From: Christensenella sp. UBA7597
Lineage (GTDB): Bacteria; Bacillota; Clostridia; Christensenellales; Borkfalkiaceae
Direction of reading: 5' to 3'
Assembly: GCA_002474405.1 (NCBI GenBank)
Contig: DLQW01000069.1
Coordinates: 23,871-40,474, forward strand
Length of the DNA: 16,604 nucleotides
The notes beneath the pieces are model-generated. The model did no database searches. It was not told the origin of the DNA and saw only the letters and a list, made by a program, of their open reading frames with translations. Position 1 is the stretch's first letter, and the number at the start of each line of letters is the position of its first letter. Below, one piece after another: positions 15,217 through 16,604 of this stretch. A program made the position numbers and the translations under genes.

Positions 15217-16373
15217 AAATTACCGACGTAAAGACGTTTGTGGTGGATTGCTTCCGTACCAACTGGGTGTTCGTGAAAGTGTATACGGACGAGGGAATCT
15301 CCGGCGTGGGCGAAGGCACGCTGGAATATAAGGAACATGCGCTTGCGGGCGCGGTGGAACATCTGAAAAATTACCTTCTGGGGAAAGATCCGCGCAATAT
15401 CGAAAGGCTGTATCACGATATCTACCGCGACGCTTACTGGCGCGGCGGGGCGGTGCTGATGAGCGCGCTTTCCGCCGTGGAATGCGCTCTATGGGATATT
15501 CTCGGAAAGTCGCTCGGCGTACCCGTGTACGCGCTTCTCGGCGGCAAGGCAAACGAAGATTGCCGCATTTACGTCAACGGATGGTTTGCGGGGGCGAAAA
15601 CGCCGCAGGAATTCGCCGAAAAGGCGAAGATTGCCGTAAAGAAGGGCGTTACGGCAATGAAATGGGATCCGTTCGGGAAGAGTTATCTGCAAATTTCCAA
15701 CGCCGATCTTACCGATGCGCTGGAATGTGTGGCGGCGGTGCGCGAGGCGGTGGGCGATAAAATCGATTTGCTGATAGAAGGGCACGGCAGATTCGATGTG
15801 CCTACGGGGATAAAAATCGCAAAAGCGCTGGAAGAATTCAAGCCGATGTGGTTTGAAGAACCGGTTCCGCCGAATAACCTCGAAGCGTTGAAAGCGGTGC
15901 GGGATAAATCTCCCGTGGCGATTTCCGCGGGTGAGAGGTTGTATACGCGGTTCGATTACAACGAACTTTTCAGAACTCGTGCCTGCGATTACATACAGCC
16001 CGATATATCGCATGCCGGCGGGATTATGGAACTGAAAAAGATTGCGGCGATCGCCGAGGCGAATTATATTCCGTTTGCGCCGCATAATCCCAGCGGACCC
16101 GTTGCCAACGCCGCGACGTTGCAGCTGGCGGCGTGCTGCCCGAATTTCTGTATTCTTGAAATCATGTATTCCGACGTGGAGTACCGCAAATACATTACGA
16201 ACGAAAATCTCGTATACGAAAACGGCAGAATCAAAATCGGCGATAAACCGGGGCTGGGCATAGAACTCAACGAGGAAGAATGCCTGAAGCACCCGTACGT
16301 CGAACACAATTTAAGACACTATACGGGCGCGCTTACGGACATTCGTCCGCCGAAAACGGAATTTTATTTCTGA
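15213..16373 (+). CDS. Sugar-acid dehydratase, enolase superfamily (galactonate dehydratase-like)
   Basis: This 386-residue enzyme should dehydrate an aldonic acid to a 2-keto-3-deoxy acid using Mg2+. The N-terminal capping domain (about 1-115) has FVKVYTDEGISGVGEG (20-35) and YWRGGAVLMSALSAVECALWD (75-95). The barrel has AMKWDPFG (148-155), the metal ligands Glu189 (in LLIEGHGRF), Glu215 (in FEEPVPP) and Glu241 (in AGERLYTRFDY), His191, QPDISHAGG (262-270), and His291 in APHNPSGP. The order matches E. coli galactonate dehydratase DgoD, but the first metal ligand there is Asp. The exact substrate (galactonate, gluconate or another acid) is not certain. AAGGAG precedes the ATG, which overlaps the lactonase stop. 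Confidence 0.88.
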   Translation: MKITDVKTFVVDCFRTNWVFVKVYTDEGISGVGEGTLEYKEHALAGAVEHLKNYLLGKDPRNIERLYHDIYRDAYWRGGAVLMSALSAVECALWDILGKSLGVPVYALLGGKANEDCRIYVNGWFAGAKTPQEFAEKAKIAVKKGVTAMKWDPFGKSYLQISNADLTDALECVAAVREAVGDKIDLLIEGHGRFDVPTGIKIAKALEEFKPMWFEEPVPPNNLEALKAVRDKSPVAISAGERLYTRFDYNELFRTRACDYIQPDISHAGGIMELKKIAAIAEANYIPFAPHNPSGPVANAATLQLAACCPNFCILEIMYSDVEYRKYITNENLVYENGRIKIGDKPGLGIELNEEECLKHPYVEHNLRHYTGALTDIRPPKTEFYF

Positions 16374-16392
16374 AAAAACAGAGGTTGTAATC

Positions 16393-16604
16393 ATGAAAAA
16401 ATGGGCTTTCATAACGGGGGCGTGCGTGAATACGGGCGCGGCGATTGTTGAAAAATTCGCCTCGGAAGGCGAAAACGTGGTGTTTACGGGCAGAAACGGA
16501 GAGCGTGTGCGGGAAGCGGAAGCGCGGTATCGGGCGAAATATCCCGAAACGGAAATTATCGGCAAAACGCTGAACGCGCTGGATAAAAACGGAAATGCCG
16601 ACGA
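16393..16604 (+). CDS. Short-chain dehydrogenase/reductase, N-terminal part (3' partial)
   Basis: The first 70 codons lie in the window. MKKWAFITGACVNTGAAIVEKF shows the first beta strand and the nucleotide-binding loop of the SDR Rossmann fold (TGACVNTG, where TGxxxGxG is usual; Asn replaces the middle Gly). VVFTGRN (29-35) is the second strand, and the Arg after it suggests NADP+ preference, though weakly. The catalytic Ser-Tyr-Lys region lies beyond the window. GAGG lies a normal distance upstream, and the gene follows the dehydratase by 19 bases, so it is probably in the same operon. I infer a sugar or keto-sugar-acid oxidoreductase in that pathway. Confidence 0.85.
   Translation, partial: MKKWAFITGACVNTGAAIVEKFASEGENVVFTGRNGERVREAEARYRAKYPETEIIGKTLNALDKNGNAD

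Overview
This 16.6 kb window is a carbohydrate-utilisation region from a bacterial chromosome. The gene content, strong AGGAGG-type ribosome binding sites, LplB/LplC-type sugar permeases, lipoprotein signal peptides and a C-terminal Gly-Cys plus membrane plus Lys tail on the first protein all suggest a gut-type Clostridia bacterium, perhaps near Christensenellales. That placement is inference from style of sequence, not from a marker gene. I saw no rRNA, tRNA, CRISPR array, insertion sequence or phage gene.

Layout: (1) 1-186, the 3' end of a surface protein, followed by a strong bidirectional terminator. (2) 290-4848, minus strand: a GH94 cellobiose phosphorylase and a GH36 alpha-galactosidase, joined by an ATGA overlap and driven from a clear sigma-70-like promoter. 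(3) 5032-6396, plus strand: a GH1 beta-glucosidase, divergent from the phosphorylase. (4) 6378-7211, minus strand: a CE4-type polysaccharide deacetylase lipoprotein whose 3' end overlaps the GH1 gene by 19 bp. (5) 7423-13539, plus strand: a probable five-gene operon of two ABC sugar permeases, a solute-binding lipoprotein, an intracellular GH42-like (clan GH-A) glycosidase and a signal-less CE4-type deacetylase. No ATPase is present, so a shared ATPase encoded elsewhere is expected. (6) 13589-14413, minus strand: an AraC-family regulator, divergent from (7) 14536-16604, plus strand: an UlaG-like metallo-beta-lactamase-fold hydrolase, an enolase-superfamily sugar-acid dehydratase and the start of a short-chain dehydrogenase.

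Together the genes describe import of oligosaccharides, their cleavage in the cytoplasm (cellobiose by phosphorolysis, alpha-galactosyl and beta-glycosyl ends by hydrolysis, perhaps with deacetylation), and oxidation of a sugar through lactone and aldonic acid to a keto-deoxy acid. The exact polysaccharide is not shown by the sequence; an acetylated, galactosylated plant glucan or mannan is one reasonable guess.

The least explained signals are: a shared GAAGAAATCT plus A-tract element at nearly the same distance upstream of two minus-strand promoters; a leader with two mutually exclusive hairpins over the ribosome binding site of the CE4 lipoprotein; the pairing of a divergent GH42-like enzyme with a cytoplasmic deacetylase; and the lactonase-dehydratase-dehydrogenase set.
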